A DNA stretch of 64,000 nucleotides from Aphidius gifuensis (taxonomy: Eukaryota > Arthropoda > Insecta > Hymenoptera > Braconidae). Of the stretch, positions 21,133-34,660 are shown piece by piece (the first letter of the stretch is position 1; each line of letters begins with the position of its first letter). The notes beneath the pieces are model-generated. The model ran no database searches. It saw only the letters and a program-made list of their open reading frames with translations, and had not been told where the DNA came from. The translations under genes were made by a program, and so were the position numbers. The stretch covers positions 25,106,555 to 25,170,554 of the forward strand of contig NC_057789.1 of assembly GCF_014905175.1 (NCBI RefSeq), given 5' to 3'.

Positions 21133-21469
21133 AAAAAATTAAAATATAATAATTTTTTTTATTTTACAAAAACACGTTATTTATTAATAAATAATAAATA
21201 AATAAAAAATAATAAAATTAATAAAAAAAAAAAACGTGAACAAGCAATTTATTTAAAACGAATTAATATTATTTAAATAAAATAAAAAACTTTGATAATT
21301 AAATTGTAAAAAGTGTGGTGTTTGTTGTTATTTATTAACATTTTTTTTTTTCGTAATTCTTGAATTTTTATTTCATAATTTATTGATCGCAATAAATCAT
21401 GTCAAATAATTATAATTAATATTTACAATAGCGATCAATTAATAAATTATACAATTATTTTTTTTATTA
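21133..21469. other. 3' region of the small gene, AT-rich
   Basis: Two stretches of A/T runs form imperfect inverted repeats (AAAACACGTTATTTATTAAT region and the TTTATT/AATAAA runs after it). Likely 3' UTR. No gene is seen. Confidence 0.4.
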
Positions 21470-21665
21470 TTATTCATCCAATCACCACCAAAGTTCATTG
21501 GTGCTTGTCCAGTTACCCATATACCATCACTCTGATGTGGTCCAAAATTATTATAATTATTAGGTAGATAATTTGGCCCGTCATAATTTTGTCCAACATC
21601 TGAATAACCAATGCCAATTACTGATGGTCCAGGACCAAGAAAACCATCGGAGGAGTTTTCGTTTT
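21470..21665 (-). pseudogene. Orphan exon-like fragment rich in Gly, Asn and Pro
   Basis: The minus strand is open for about 65 codons with coding-like codon use: GFLGPGPSVIGIGYSDVGQN, then NYLPNNYNNFGP, then SDGIWVTGQAPMNFGGDW. The style is that of a low-complexity C-terminal exon of a conserved regulatory protein. No start codon, acceptor or neighbouring exon is visible, so I treat it as a stranded exon or a processed remnant. The parent gene is not recognised. Confidence 0.35.
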
Positions 21666-22090
21666 TATTAAGGAATTATAAAATAACAATTATTAAAAAA
21701 ACGAGGTGACACGGGGTCATTTTTGTTAATAAAAATAAAAGATATAAGTTTATATTTTTATCAAATTCACAAAATTCTCATCTTTATTTTTCTATAATTT
21801 ATAATTTTTATTAAATTTATCATATTTCTTATAATTATTTATCTTTCTTTTGTTTAAAAAAATAAGTAATTTTTGCGCGTTAAATTAATTTATTTACAAT
21901 AATCATTTTTTTTTTTTTTATTTTTTCAATTTATTAAAATACTTTTACGAGATCTAAAATATTTTTATTTAAAAAAAATTTTGTATTTAAAATTAAACAC
22001 TTAATAATTAATTATTTTTTATAAACATTCAACAACAAAAAAAAAATAAAATAGCTCATTATGATGATTTAAAAATTATTGATATAAATT

Positions 22091-25000
22091 TTATGTTTTT
22101 GTTATTTCTTCTTCTTGATTTTGTTTATCATCATCATCATGAATAATTGTTTTACGAAATTTTAAACTTCCTGTTTTTAAACTTGAATTTCTACCGGAAA
22201 AATAATCTTCAATTTCTTGGAGTGTTTTATTTTTAGTCTCCGGTAAAAATGTATAAAAATATATTGTTCCAAATAGCGATATACATCCAAACATTAAAAA
22301 TGTGCCATGCATAGTAATTGTATCAATTAAAAATGGAAAACTTTTAACAACACTAAAGACAAATGAATGTGCTGAAAAAGTTGTTAATCCTCCCATGATT
22401 CCCCTAACTTGAACTGGATAAACTTCACCAATCATGACCTGAAAAAAAATAACAAATATTATATTAAAAAAAAACCAAGCAAAACCTAAACAACAACATG
22501 AACAACATGAACAGCATGAACAACTTACCCAAGGTATAACTAAAAATCCAATTGTACAAGCAATAGTATAAGAAAATATAAATAACACTGGCATCCAAGT
22601 AAATGATGGCTCAATATTATTTAATTTCCAATATTGATAATACCACAAATATCCACTGAATCCAATCATTGATATACCACATCCAATTGATGATATCATT
22701 GTCAATGGTCTTCTTCCACATTTACGACAAAGTACACATGCCATTATTGTTGATAGAAGTCTAACAACACCAAGTACAACAGTTATCAAATAACTATTTA
22801 TTGTAACACCTGATTTATTAAATATTTGTACAGCATAAAATGTCAATGCATTTGTACCAGACCATTGACATAAAATTAAAAAAATAATAATACACAAAAT
22901 GGTTTTAAATTATTTGGTTGTAATATTGCTTTTATTATTTCACGTGGTCCACTTAAATGTTTAATATTATTTTTGTGAAAATTTAATAAGTCCATTCATT
23001 TCTTTTATCAAGATTATAATTACTTGAACGAAATTGTTTAAGTGCTTTTTTAGCATCATCTGGACGACTACGTGATATTAAATATGATGGTGATTCAGGA
23101 TATATAAACATTAAAAATAATGCAGCAAATGGTATTATTGAACTTAATGCTGCAACAATATTCCATGTTGCAATTGAACCTAATATATATTCAAGTAATA
23201 CACCAGTTGAAACACCAACTGATGATAATGCTGTTAACATACCACGTAAATGTGGTTGTGTTACTTCAGATGTATAAACACGTGCTGGTGCACCAACCAT
23301 ACCAGATCCTAAACCAACTAAAAATCTTCCAATATATAACATTTCAACATTTGTTGCAAAACTTATTAATATCCAACCAATTAATGCTGGTATTTCAGTT
23401 ATAATTAGAGATTTTTTTCTACCAAGACTATCCATCATATAACCAGTTAATACACAACCAATTGGTGTACCAATTGATGACATACTTGCTGAAATATTTA
23501 ATTTATATTATTTGCTAATTGTTATATTTTATTTTGATGATTATCAAGTGGTACTTACCAACCCATGATGATTGAACTTTACTTATTGTTATTGTACTGT
23601 TTAACGATTCTAATTGTGGTAATGCTATTGCTGAAAAACCAAATGCCATACCAGTATTTATGGTACCTGAAATTAATTCAAAACATTTAGATATAATTTT
23701 TTATATTTTTTATATTAAATTAAACTTGCCAAGTTGTGCTACAAATGATGCCAATACTTGTCGTAATGCACTGCCATTTATTGAAGGTCCAACACCAAGT
23801 TCTAAGTCATCTAAATTTTTTTGTATTTCTGTTTTTTCATCATCATTTTTCCATACTATTGGCTGGATTTTTTGAGGTACTGCTAATTGATCTATCAGGC
23901 TATTTGAATCAGCCATTTTATCTGATGTTTTACTATTTGAAAAATTAAAATTATCATTATTTTTTAGTCAATTGATGGATCATTAAATTGACTGGCATTT
24001 ATCATGATAATATACTTTTTTTAACCAATTATTTATTGTCTAGTTATTGTGATAAATTGACAATCATCATTATTGTCAATAAACAGTGCAAGGACAAGTG
24101 TAAATATATGAATTAAATTGTTACTTTTATTATCGTTATGTTCATTAATATGCAGCTTCGATTAGATCAATTAGAAACATTCAAATATTACTTGTTGTTG
24201 TTATAATAACAGTACATTAAACAGTTGATTAAACAATTAATTTATTAATCATAATTATTTTTAATTAAACAAAAAAAAATGAGGCTGTTTTAATTATTCA
24301 TTTTTTATTTTCTTTGAAATTTTTTTTTTAATATTTTTTATTAATTTTTAATTTTTATATTATTATTATATTATTATCAAATTAATTTATATTTTTTACA
24401 AGATAAGATTTTAATTAATAATTTGGATTTTTTTATTTTTAATAATAATTAGAATTGAGTTGTGAGGAAACTATGAAATGAAAGAGAAAATATTAGCTGA
24501 TTTGTAAATAATAATTATTTTTTTTATAAACAAATTAATAAATTTTTAATTAATAATAATCTTAATATTTTTTCATTCATTTTTAATTAATAATAATTAT
24601 GATAATTTATTTCTACTATTTTTTTAAATTTTGAATTGAAAAAAAAATATTTTAATGAGGAAAATATGAAAAATAAAAAAGAAAATTAAGCTTATCTGTG
24701 GATAAACTTTTTTTTTTTTTTTTTTCATTTAAACTCAATTAACATTTTATAAAAAAAAAATAAATTTTTAATTAATAATAATCATAATATTGTGTTTTTA
24801 TTATAAAAAAAAAGCTCCGTTATGAATAAACAACATTTTTCATTTTTTTTTTTTCAAATTTTTTTATAAAAAATAAATTAATTAACAATTCATTCATTTT
24901 TACATCAACAATATAATTATAATTTTTTGTTTTCGCTGTTTTTTAAATTACCACGAAGAAAATGTTAAACGACAAAAAAAAAAAATACAAGGAAATTAAA

Positions 25001-26970
25001 TATATCCGTAAATAAACTGTTATCATCATTTTTTTTTTTTTTTTCATTAAATCGTCTGAGTCATAAACAGATGTTTAAAAAAAATCCGCATACACAATTA
25101 TCTTAATATATATTTCAAATAAATATTATTAATATTTTTTCATTAATCAACCAATAATAAGTAAAAAAATTTTGAATAAACACGTTGACATTGCACACAA
25201 GGACAACGATCTTTAATTTAATTTTAACTATTTTTTTATTTCCTATTATTTTTGGCTCACACCCAAACTTGGATTTGAAATATATAATTTGTAAATATCA
25301 CATATGTAAAGTCCAAATTTGCATTAACAATAAAATAAAAAAAAAAAAAATATAACTAAACAATAAATAATTGTTATAAACAATTCTAAAAATAAATTTT
25401 CCACAGAAATTACCACTTTTTTAAAAAATTTTTTTTGTTTGAATTTACTTTTTTTCTATCAACACCAGGAAGATATTTATTATTAGAATAATTGCATCAT
25501 ATGCATTAAATAGACCTTTGTTTATCACAAGAAAAAATATTTCAAATCAAGCCAAAAATAATGTTTCAATAAAATATATAATTAACAATGAAATTAATCA
25601 TTTCCATATTTATATGTACTTACTCATTCATTGCTATTCAAAGCTATTTACACCAACACAATTTATTTATTTAATTTATTTATTTAAACTAAATTATTAT
25701 TATTATTATTTATAATAATAATAACAACGTATTATTTAAATACTATTATTCTTTATGCTTCCTGAGTTTATTTTTAAATATTTATCACAGTGAAAATTTT
25801 TTTTTTACAACTTAATTTTTATATTTTATTTTTTATCACTTTTAAGTGGTAAACAAATACTTGTTTAATATATTATTTTTTAATAAATATATATTTTTTT
25901 AATATACTTTTCAACGAATGAGATAATATTTCCATATAAATTTTAATTCTACGTGGTATTTTTTTTTACGTCCACGAGTCATTTGTAAATATTTTTTTTT
26001 TATTTTATTTTTTTTCGATAGATAAAAATTGTTTTTAAAATTATTTATAACATTTATAATAGCTATTGATAATTTATGGTTTTTTAAAAAATTGCTTGGA
26101 AATTTTATTGTCTTTGATAGAAACGTGTTTGATTAAATTTAAAAAGTCTACTGTCGCTGTTGCTTGCCAGAGCTAAACTGTTCGACTTTTTTTATTCGTA
26201 CAATAACACTGCTATCTTGTTGGACTCTTTTTTTTTTTACAATTTGACGACTGTTTGTCTGTGTCAAAGAAAATAATCGTCATCACTATAATAAACTCGA
26301 ATTTTCCACTTGTTATATTTATAAACAAAAAATAAAAAATTAATTTTTGGCTGATAGAAAAACAAAAGATTATTTTTTTATTTATATTTTCTTTTGTTGA
26401 TGTGATTTATTATTATGAAAAAAAAATTATATCAATCTTATTTATAAGGATATATATTTGTCAATTGAAAAAAAAATTATTATTTTATATTAAATGCAAA
26501 AGGGGATTAAAAAAAAATATATATATCTTATCTTTGTTGTTATTTTTCATCATTATAATCACGTTCAATCTACGTGAATGATATTTATGAAAAATATAAA
26601 ATTATATATCATACAAAATTGCAAATTACATTACATTTATATTTACATTAATTTTTTTTTTATTATTATATACATTAACAGTATTTTTTTACATAAACTT
26701 GTTGATTTTTATTTTGTTTTTTTCTCATTGTTTTAATAATAACAGTTTAACCTTGTGAAAAAAAATTTTTTTTAAAAATAATTTAACGACTTTTTTAAAT
26801 GTTTTAATTATTACATAATAATGTTTAAACAAATATATAAATTAAAATAATTAAAAACATAAATTCCGCTTAAATAAAATAATAGTAAATAATTTTTTTT
26901 TTTAAAAAACTCACATTGAAGTACTTGGAGTAGAAAATGTCTCATAACTTTTGTTATTGACAAATGGCAT
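22091..26970 (-). CDS. Facilitated sugar (trehalose-type) transporter, MFS family, with three frame breaks
   Basis: Exons are 26970-26915 (first exon, MPFVNNKSYETFSTPSTS), 23932-23730, 23666-23559, 23488-22529 and 22438-22091. An internal start MADSNS at 23916 allows a shorter form. The protein is a 12-helix sugar porter of the Tret1 type. Visible marks are GINTGMAFGFSAIALPQL-like helix 1 (as LGTINTGMAF), DSLGRKKS after helix 2, GRFLVGLGSG, PESPSYLISR, CGRRPL, and the C-terminal PETKNKTLQEIE. The first intron after 23730 has a GC donor (GCAAGT). Between 22878 and 23006 the frame is broken three times, in T4 (23003-23006), A4T3 (22978-22984) and A7 (22878-22884); each break is repaired by one base. 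Either the gene is newly dead or these are base-call errors. Confidence 0.82.
23933..26914. other. First intron of the sugar transporter
   Basis: About 3 kb of A/T-rich sequence with long T and A runs and no coding frame that I can support. The acceptor TTTTTCAAATAG ends it at 23933. Confidence 0.55.
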
Positions 26971-27103
26971 ATTGTTTATTATTTGCGTTGATACTAAATG
27001 CAAATGTCTGGGTGGTCTGGATCAACTCAACATTTTATTAAATTGTTAGGTCTCAGTTAAGTCAAGTGACTCGCATTGTATTATCACCACCACGAGGTTC
27101 AAA

Positions 27104-27111
27104 CTTTTATA
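27104..27111 (-). promoter_or_regulatory. TATA box of the sugar transporter's distal promoter
   Basis: TATAAAAG on the minus strand lies about 135 bases upstream of the first-exon ATG at 26970. The leader between them is less AT-rich than its surroundings, as expected for a transcribed first exon. Confidence 0.5.
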
Positions 27112-30100
27112 TCTATATATATATTTTTTTTTTATCATTTCATTCATTGCACTCAATTTAAACAAACAATTTATTTTTTATCATTCGTTTTTTTTAAATT
27201 TAAAAATAGTATGTAGCAATGTTTAAAGGGTAAATTGGTAATCAATAATAATTGATCTTATGATAAACAAAAATGAGTATCATTAAATATTTAAATGTTG
27301 GTTTTATAAAAAAATAAAAATATAAAAACATGATAAATTTTATAAAATTACATTTATTTAGTTAATTAAAATTCAAGTGTTTTTTATAAGTAATAACTAT
27401 CACAGGTCTCTGTTGACGACCCCAACAAATATGTTACGTCATAAACACCTCATGTGCGTATTGATTTCGAAACTTTTACTCAATAAATATACACGTGACA
27501 AACGCGTGATATACACTCCGCAGGATTGTGGAATATTCCTTTTTAAAAAAATTTAATTATGCTTATTTAATACTCAGGACACTTGTTTAAATTATTTATT
27601 TTAATACTTGTAATTTTCTAATATTAAAAATATTTAAAAAATGCATTTTAACATTTTACTATTTTTTAAAAAAACATTCATGTCAATGATTTATTGGTCA
27701 TAATCACACGATGTAAAATTAACTCAAATAATAAATGAAAATTATTAATCAATTAGATAATAATCATTTTTTATTATTTTTATTTTTTACAATCATCATG
27801 TTTGCGTGCTGATATTTTTTTCACATTTACAACTTCTATTTTTATAATTTAATTAAAACATTTACCTTTTTTTTTTTCTATTAATTTATTGTTATTATTA
27901 ACTATTAAGAATTTTATACGTCAAGATAATTAATTGACAAATCGATCGATAATTTTTTAATATTAATTTTTTTATTTTTCATGAGTGGGTGATGATAATA
28001 ATGTTTACGTATTTTTAAATATTCATCAGAACATGTGGGAGCTTTTTTTTTTTCTATAGTAAATAGTAACATAATTATAGTGGATAAAAAATAATGACCA
28101 TCAAACGAGGTCGATGCTCGATTTTACATATCTTGTTGAATAATAAATTATTAATATTGCTGTTTATTTATTATTCTGTTGATTTTTTTTTTTTTATTTT
28201 GTTTGTCACGTGTAGATTTGTTTTATCACTTTTATTATTATTTTATTTTTTTTTGTGCTAATGCACGTAATGAAAAAAACATGTGACTTTATAATCTCTT
28301 ACTTGGCTGAATTTGCTGATATTTTTTTTTTTTTTTTTTTATAATCTTCTGGTCAAAGTGCGATACAACTATTTACAGTTTGTTGATAATGTGGGTATAA
28401 TAATCAACTATTATCTGTCAATTTATGTATTTTTTAAAATATTGTAACATTGATCTACATTTTTTTTTTCACAAATAAATTATTATTAATTATTTCGTAT
28501 CATAATAAATAAATTAATTATATATTCATTTACTTTTTTTTTTTTTTTTCTCACGTGGGTATTTATGAATTTCATATTCAAGAAATTTTTATATAAATAT
28601 TGTATTTTTCATTTTAATTTTTTATATTATTAAAAAATATTTTTATGGAAAAAGTTGTTGGGAATTTTGTAAACAAGTTTTTTCACCTTGAAAATTTGAT
28701 GATTATTATCAACAAGAATTTTTAATTATTTTTTTAAAATATAAGCAATCATGTGTGTATATTTTTTGTTAATTAATTTTTTTTTTATTTTGTGGTAGGT
28801 CAATTTTAAATTGTGCTGATGGTAATGCAGAATAAAAATTTCGATTGATAATTTATTTTAAATAAATTATCGACGAAATAAAAATACAGAAAAATATATT
28901 TTTTTTTAATAATTATTATTGATTTTTAATGAAGCCGCGTATTTATTTTAATTTGTTGATCAACACGTGATTCAAAGTGAAAGGCCAAGTGTATCAATTG
29001 CCTTGAGTTCCAAATATATTTTGGCTGTGATCCAGAGTGCACTGCAATCTGTAACAAGTTGATATGTGTTGATATTATTTCTACAGTACAACACACATAC
29101 TCATTACTCTGCAATTGAATTTATTTTTTTTCATTTTTACTATTTTAATGTACATTTAAATCTTCTGGTATTTTAAATATTATTGATCATGAAAATTGAT
29201 CTATTTTACTTGTACAAAAATATTAAATATATTAAAAATTGCAAATATTATGGAACTTTAATTAAACGACGTAATTTTTCTACTTGTCAGTGGAAATTTA
29301 ACAACGCAGTCAGCCATTTTTCGGTATAAATATTATTTAAAATATTATTATTTATATTAAATACATTATTTTTATTTATTTATTATTTTTTATTTTTCAT
29401 AAAACAAGTAATTTTATTATTAATTCATGAATTCTTTATGATTTTTACAACTGGAATATTTGTCCTTGAAAATAACTCGTTAAAACTTCCGGCTTATTTA
29501 TATTTATTTACATTTTTTTCTATTAAATATTCTGTATATTTCATTTTTTTTTTATTTAATTTATAATGATGCATTTTTTTTAAATTTCATTTAATAAATT
29601 TTACGATTAATAATTTCCAGGAATAAGGACGTATTTTTTTTTTCATTTTATTTCCCTTTAAAACCGGTTTTTATTTTTTTATATTTAGTCTAATTTTGTT
29701 TCTTGGAATAAAGGGTGACCTATAAATTTTCTTGGAAATTTAAATGCCCGCATTCAAACGGGCATTTAAATTATTCAAAATACTCTGGTTATAAATTTTT
29801 TTCTTTATTTAAATTTGATTTTATTTTATTGTCAAATACTGTTTAAATATTATATCATCAATTTAATTTATAAAATATATTTATTTAATTATTTAGTTAT
29901 TTAATAGAATTAATAAAAATAAATTCTACAGATAATTTAATAATAAAATTAAAATTATTGTTTTTTTATATTTTTATATATGAATTAATTAGCAAAGAAT
30001 TATTGTACACGTGATAAAATTATATTGATTATAAAAAAAATAAAATTATGCCACGTGATTTAGGGTGTATGGCTTCATATGTGCCATGTCAAATTAATAA

Positions 30101-30363
30101 AAAGATTAAAGCGTAGCCTTTAAAATGTCAAGCTATGTTGGCCTATGATACACTTGTTGACGCAACATGTTCACGAAACGTTTGCCAAAATAAAAAAAAA
30201 GCATAAAATCTCTATTATAAAATCAAAATATGTATTTAAAAAATTGTTTAGTTAATTTTATTATAAATCTCAATCAATTTCCACGCAAACAATTCAAAAA
30301 TATCGAATAAAAAATTAAAACCAATCAAGTAAAAAAGATAATAAAAAAAAAAATCTAAATTCA
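27112..30363. other. Gene-poor intergenic region
   Basis: Long A/T-rich stretch between the divergent sugar transporter and ninaB-type gene. A higher-complexity patch at 28930-29110 holds CACGTG at 28974-28979 but no convincing gene. A perfect hairpin lies at 29737-29772. Positions 30050-30200 are less AT-rich and may include the ninaB promoter. Confidence 0.4.
29737..29772. repeat. Perfect 14-base inverted repeat with 8-base loop
   Basis: AATTTAAATGCCCG at 29737-29750 pairs with CGGGCATTTAAATT at 29759-29772 around CATTCAAA. The GC core is unusual against the AT background. Function unknown. Confidence 0.6.
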
Positions 30364-33300
30364 ATGTCGAGTGAAAAGTTTCAAGTGATAAATCATTATC
30401 TAAATCAGAGATATAAAAAGCATGATATTAAAAATGAAAATAAATTATTACAGAATAAAAATAATGATGATTATTATTGGCCAAATACTGATAGTACAAT
30501 TTGGATGAGATCATGTGAAAATGAAACAATTAAACCAATCAGTGGTAAAATAACTGGTAAAATTCCAAATTGGATAAAAGGAAGTTTATTAAGAAATGGT
30601 CCAGGTTGTCTTAAAGTTGGTGATTATACATTTGAACATTTATTTGATAGCTCAGCTCTATTACACAGGTAAAAATCATTTACCAGCTATTTTAATTTTC
30701 TATCTTAACTTAATTTTTTATTATTTAGATTTCATATTAATAATGGAAAAATAACATATCAAAATCGTTTTATACAAACAAATGTTTATAAAAAAAATAA
30801 ACAAGCACAGAGAATTGTTTTAACTGAATTTGGTACAAGATCAGTACCTGATCCTTGTCAAACAATATTTAAACGGTAATATAATTTATAAGTCAAGTTT
30901 TTGATTGAATAATTAATTTATTTTTATTGATAAATTTAGTGTAAGTGCAATATTTGATCCAGAAGAAAATATGACTGATAATTCAATGATATCAATTTAT
31001 CCATTTGGTGATGATTATTATACATTTAATGAGACACCATTTGCTCATAGAATATCACCAGAAACATTGGAGACTAAAGACAGGGTATAATATTAATTTA
31101 AATCAACTTAAAATAATGCAAATTATTTAAAGAGTTATTTGTTTAATTAAATAATTAATTTGTTGTTTTATTTGATAGGTTTATTTGACTGATCATGTTA
31201 AATCATACGTCTCATCCTCATGTTATGCCTGATGGTGGTGTATATAATATTGGCATGGGTTACAATAAATCTGGACCAGTTTATACTATTGTACATTTTC
31301 CAAATATTGATAATAATAGTAAAACAATGTTTGATAATGCTAAAATAATATCAAAAATACCAGCAAGGTGGAAATTAAATCCGGCGTACATGCACACGTT
31401 TGGTATAACTGATAATTTTTTTATTATTATTGAACAACCATTGGCTATTTCGTTGATCAATATGCTTGGTGCACAATTGAAAAATAAACCACTTGCAACT
31501 TGTTTGAAATGGCATGATGATGAAAATGTATGTAGATTAATTTTTTAATTATTATTTATTATTTTTAGTGGTTATTGTTTTTAAAATAATATGAAAATAC
31601 TCGATTTTTTCCTTGGCTTGTAGATCAAATTTGGGATTTTTTGCTGTAGGTCGTATTTGATAAAAAAAAATATTTCTAAATGAAATTTTCATGAAATTAT
31701 GCTTCTATTATTTAAACAATACTTAAATCTAATTATCCTGAGAGTTTTAGAATTTTATTTGAATTATTTTTATTTTTTTTTTAATTTTATATCTTCCATT
31801 ACGTTCAAGACAAAATTTGTAATTTTTCGCTGCAACTCATTTTCGATAAAAAAAATATTTTTTAATAGAATTTTCATAAAATTATCCTTCTATTATTTAA
31901 ATAATACTCAAATCTAATTATCCTGAAAGTTTTAGAATTTAATTTCAATTATTTTTATTTTTTTTTTAATTTTATATCTCCCATTAATTTCAATATTAAA
32001 TTTGGGATTTTTCGCTGTAGGTCGTATTTGATAAAAAAAATATTTTTAAATGGAATTTTCATGAAATTATGCTTCTATTATTTCAACAATACCTAAATCT
32101 AATTATCCTGAGAGTTTTAGAATTTAATTTCAATTATTTTTATTTTTTATTCAATTTTATATCTCCCATTACGTTCAAGACAAAATTCGTAATTTTTCGC
32201 TGCAACTCATTTTCGATAAAAAAAATATTTCTAAATGGAAATTTCATGAAATTATGCTTCTATAATTTAAACAATACTCAAATCTAATTATCCTAAAATT
32301 TTTAGAATTTAATTTCAATTATTTTTATTTTTTTTTAAATTTTATATCTCCCATTACTTGCAGAAAAAATTTGGGATTTTTTGCTGTAGGTCGTATGTGA
32401 TAACAAAAAATTTTTTAATGGAATTTTCATGAAATTATGCTTTTATAATTTAAACAATACTTAAATCTAATTATCCTAAAAGTTTTAGAATTTAATTTCA
32501 ATTATTTTTATTTTTTTTTAAATTTTATATCCCTTATTACTCTCAAGACAAAATTCATCATTTTTCGCTCCAACTCATTTTCGATAAAAAAAATATTTCT
32601 AAATGGAAATTTGATGAAATTATGCTTTTATAATTTAAACAATACTCAAATCTAATTATCCTAAAATTTTTAGAATTTAGATTCAATTATTTTCCTTTGT
32701 TATATTAACCTTTGACTTTTTTTTTCATTTATTTCAAGTCTTTTGTTTAGACTAAAATTATAAATAAATAAATAAATAAATGTGGCTTTTTCGAGTACAA
32801 AAAAAGCAAAAATTTATATATTTTATTAAATAATTAATAATTATTAATTTTATTTTTTTCCAGACACTTTTTCATATAATTTCTCGTAAAAATGGAAAAA
32901 TTGTTAAGACATTTACAGCTGAGGCATTTTTTTTTTTCCACATTATAAACCAATATGAATCTAAAAACAGTGATAAAATAACAATAGACATTTGTTGTTA
33001 TCGTGATGCAAATATGCTTGATTGTATGTACGTTGATGCAATGAAAAATATGCATAAAAATCCAAATTATGCACAGCTATTTCGAGGAAGACCATTGAGA
33101 TTTATATTACCAATGAATAATAAATTTACAACTGATAAAGAAATAAATACAGATAATGTATTAAAAAAAAAATCAAGTGCACATAAACTTGATAATGGTA
33201 GTGTATTTATCAAGCCAGAATTATTATGTAATTTAGGATGTGAAACACCAAGATATAATCAAACTTATTTGGGCAAAAAATACAGATATTTTTATGCAAT

Positions 33301-33944
33301 TTCAACAGATGTTGATGTTGAAAATCCAGGAGCAGTTAGTATATTTATAAATAAATACCTAATTAATTAATAATAATATAAATTTTTTTTTTTAGGTAAT
33401 TAAAGTTGATACTAAAACTAAAAAACGTAAAATATTTTATGAAAAAAATTTATATCCAAGTGAGCCAATATTTGTACCAAGACCTGATGCCAAGGTATAT
33501 CTTATCTTTAAAAAAAAAAAAAAGCATAATTGTTTATAATACTGATATAAAACATGAGATTAAAATATAATTTAAGTTTTTTTATATAAATTAAATTAAA
33601 AAAGATAATAGCACTTGTATTGAGATCACCAGCACACAATTATTTAATCTCTTTTTTTTTATTTTTCAATTAAAGATAAATGATAAATCTCTTCATGATA
33701 TTATCAAGCTTTAAAATTTAATCTATATTAATGATAATAATTTACAAAACAGGATGAAGATGATGGTGTTATATTATGTGCTGGTGTATTTGGTCAAGAG
33801 CAAGAGACTGATGTTTGTTTGTTGATACTTGATGCTAAAAATCTTGATGAAGTTGGACGATCAACATTCTCAACACCAGGACCAATTCCAAAGTGTCTTC
33901 ATGGATGGTTTGCCCCAGATAAAATTTCCACTGATACCAAATAA
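30364..33944 (+). CDS. ninaB: Carotenoid isomerooxygenase / beta-carotene 15,15'-oxygenase (ninaB type), ~568 aa, with a frame break
   Basis: Exons are 30364-30668, 30729-30875, 30940-31084, 31179-31527, 32864-33334, 33396-33494 and 33753-33944. The family cleaves carotenoids to retinal; in flies ninaB supplies visual chromophore. The four iron-binding His motifs of the RPE65/CCO family are visible: HPHVMPDG in exon 4, MHTFGITDN in exon 4, FFHIINQYE in exon 5 and LHGWFAPD in the last exon. RNGPG near residue 77 and the DICCYRDANMLDCMY segment are also typical. At 31200-31202, AAA stands where YLTDHVNHTSHPHVMPDG needs AA, so the frame shifts by one base. The 1.3-kb fourth intron holds a satellite array. 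Confidence 0.9.
31600..32690. repeat. Tandem satellite, six ~185-base monomers in an alternating A-B pattern
   Basis: The landmark GCTGTAGGTCGTAT occurs at 31643, 32014 and 32383, and its variant GCTGCAACTCATTTTCGATA at 31829 and 32199, with GCTCCAACTC at 32567. Spacing is 184-186 bases throughout, and the same type returns every ~370 bases. Shared text includes ATGAAATTATGCTTCTAT and AATCTAATTATCCTGA. The array lies wholly within the intron between ninaB exons 4 and 5. Confidence 0.85.
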
Positions 33945-34660
33945 TTAAACAACACAACAATTATCATAATTTAAATTTTCTACTTGTTTTTAATAAGTTA
34001 TTTTTTGTCTTTTTGGTATTTATGATACAATTTATTTACAAATGACATTATTGGGATAATTAAATTTATAAAAATGAGTCAATGTCATTGCCAATGACAC
34101 TCAGTCAATAATCAAATTAAATAAAACCATTTAAAAAAGAAACAATCTATCTTGCATACATGGATGGAATGTTATAATATTTTTTAAGGAAGACTCATTT
34201 TTAATAATAATAAAACAAAAATTATTTGTGACATAATTTGAAAATACTTAAATAAAAGATTTTTAAAATTATGATAATTAAAATTTTTTAAATTCATCGC
34301 TAATTGACAACAACAGTATCAAATTTTGGCATATTTTTTTTTTTGTCACAATCACAATTGAAATATAGACACATGCTCCAGAGATGTAAATTATTTTCCT
34401 TTTACAATAATAAAATAATTGTAGCTTAAAAATTTAAATAAAGACAAAAAAAAATATATATAAATTAAATTAACGGCCAGCCGTTAATGATTATTTTTGA
34501 AAAATAAAATAAGCATACATCTTCTGGTGGTATTTGCACATCAGGTCACGTCATCATAGACGTGACTATCACAATTTGAAAAGAAAAAAAAAAAAAATAA
34601 TGTATATTAATTAATTAAACAACAACAAAAAAAAAGAAAAAAAAATATGATAAATAGTTG
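33945..34660. other. Convergent 3' regions of ninaB and the ClC gene
   Basis: A/T-rich with AATAAA-type signals, for example near 34124. A GC-richer patch at 34515-34575 contains GTCACGTCATCATAGACGTG. No gene is seen. Confidence 0.4.

Noticed and set aside
28926..29114. 62-codon minus-strand open frame and possible microRNA hairpin in the 28.9-29.1 kb patch
   Set aside because: No stable hairpin with a 20-22 base arm could be paired by eye, and no known insect microRNA seed was matched. The open frame has no splice or start context.
31699..32287. Two similar 72-codon plus-strand open frames that look like a duplicated gene
   Set aside because: They are the same phase of the ~185-base satellite read through successive repeats; the amino acids are those of A/T-rich noncoding DNA.
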